Shown here in pieces: positions 6,042 through 6,304 of a DNA stretch of 6,304 nt; within the stretch, counting starts at the first letter, position 1, and every line of letters starts with the position of its first letter. The position numbers were made by a program, and so were the translations under genes. Source of the DNA: Pelotomaculum sp. (GTDB lineage: Bacteria > Bacillota > Desulfotomaculia > Desulfotomaculales > Pelotomaculaceae); NCBI GenBank assembly GCA_003489345.1, contig DNIT01000144.1, positions 18,293 to 24,596 of the forward strand, written 5' to 3'. The notes beneath the pieces are model-generated. The model saw only the letters and a list, made by a program, of their open reading frames with translations, was not told the DNA's origin and did not search any database.

Positions 6042-6090
6042 GCCCTTGAGCAAGCAATACCGGCCTGCAAGGGCTGATGAAAGAGCAGGC
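6042..6090 (+). other. Overlapping alternative stems after ispA
   Basis: GCCCTTG (6042-6048) is exactly complementary to CAAGGGC (6068-6074). GCCTGC (6063-6068) is exactly complementary to GCAGGC (6085-6090). The two helices share base 6068 and interleave, so they form either alternatives or a pseudoknot. They lie in the ispA 3' untranslated part, just upstream of the next promoter. A role as a 3'-end signal for ispA mRNA is possible, but there is no clean T run (only TTT at 6095-6097). Confidence 0.35.
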
Positions 6091-6095
6091 TGCGT

Positions 6096-6125
6096 TTGTA
6101 AACCAAAAGCTGATTATGTTATAAT
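6096..6125 (+). promoter_or_regulatory. Extended -10 sigma-A promoter for the structured RNA downstream of ispA
   Basis: The -10 box TATAAT (6120-6125) is perfect, with TG one base upstream (6117-6118). A -35 candidate TTGTAA (6096-6101) stands at an 18-base spacing with four of six consensus bases. Transcription would start near 6132, immediately before the GC-rich structured segment. No open frame with a ribosome site follows in the window, so the promoter probably serves a non-coding RNA. Confidence 0.65.
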
Positions 6126-6130
6126 AACAA

Positions 6131-6304
6131 ATTAGTCAAAGCTTTTTAGATAAGTGACACAGTATCCTAGTCGGATGAACCTTTTTGAAGGCGGGGCTAA
6201 AAATCCGTCAAGGGCACATCGATGAAGTTCCTGGCGCTGGCTTGTTCCGCCCAGTGATGGGCTGGTGCTGGGAGGTAAGGTTTAGGGGCAGCCTGGACTG
6301 GCAT
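6131..6304 (+). ncRNA. ole: Probable OLE RNA, 5' part (continues past window end)
   Basis: OLE (ornate, large, extremophilic) RNA is a roughly 600-nt non-coding RNA of anaerobic and extremophilic Firmicutes. It joins the membrane protein OapA to form a membrane ribonucleoprotein, linked in Bacillus halodurans to tolerance of alcohol, cold and magnesium stress. Its gene typically lies by ispA and dxs in exactly this type of operon. Visible here: no dxs or other coding frame after ispA; a dedicated promoter; and dense pairing. CGGAT (6172-6176) pairs with ATCCG (6203-6207) and encloses a hairpin CCTT/AAGG (6180-6183/6188-6191). GCCCA (6249-6253) pairs with TGGGC (6258-6262) around a GTGA loop, a GNRA tetraloop. 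The stretch from about 6171 onward also looks like the conserved 5' part of OLE as I remember it. The 5' end is set from the promoter (start near 6132) and the 3' part lies outside the window. The alternative is an unrelated structured leader of dxs. Confidence 0.75.

Overview
The window is a stretch of chromosomal housekeeping operon from an anaerobic, Gram-positive, spore-former-type bacterium. A Clostridia member of the Desulfotomaculum/Pelotomaculum/Moorella kind is my inference from gene order and protein character; the exact genus cannot be read from the sequence. The order accC – asp23 family gene – nusB – xseA – xseB – ispA is the Firmicutes arrangement known from Bacillus subtilis (accBC-yqhY-nusB-folD-xseAB-ispA-dxs). 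All genes lie on the + strand.

Layout. 1-1334: 3' part of accC (biotin carboxylase); the first codons lie outside the window. 1335-1446: short gap with a good extended -10 promoter. 1447-2671: a membrane and envelope-stress trio, namely an Asp23/Gls24 protein, an AmaP-like membrane anchor that probably starts at TTG, and a small two-helix DUF2273 protein. A strong GC hairpin lies between the first two. 2721-3140: nusB. 3141-3582: about 440 bases with no convincing gene but many hairpins, sitting where folD lies in B. subtilis. 3583-4788 and 4866-5129: xseA and xseB (exonuclease VII). 5122-6003: ispA (farnesyl diphosphate synthase), overlapping xseB by 8 bases. 6004-6304: non-coding, with a second extended -10 promoter at 6096-6125, followed by a GC-rich, highly structured segment that runs off the window end.

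The most interesting element is the last one. Its position directly after ispA in this operon, the absence of a dxs reading frame, its own promoter, and nested hairpins including a GUGA (GNRA) tetraloop all fit the 5' part of an OLE RNA (ornate, large, extremophilic). OLE is a roughly 600-nt membrane-associated non-coding RNA of anaerobic and extremophilic Firmicutes, whose gene normally sits beside ispA/dxs and oapA (DUF1646). Only about the first 170 nt are visible, and the call rests on context, structure and my memory of the family, not on a search.

How the genes fit together: AccC feeds malonyl-CoA synthesis and membrane lipids, IspA makes C15 isoprenoid precursors, and the Asp23/AmaP/DUF2273 trio sits at the membrane. 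In B. subtilis the Asp23 homologue YqhY is linked to control of acetyl-CoA carboxylase. The cluster therefore has a membrane-biogenesis theme, to which OLE (a membrane ribonucleoprotein) would also belong. NusB and ExoVII are conserved passengers for rRNA antitermination and DNA repair.
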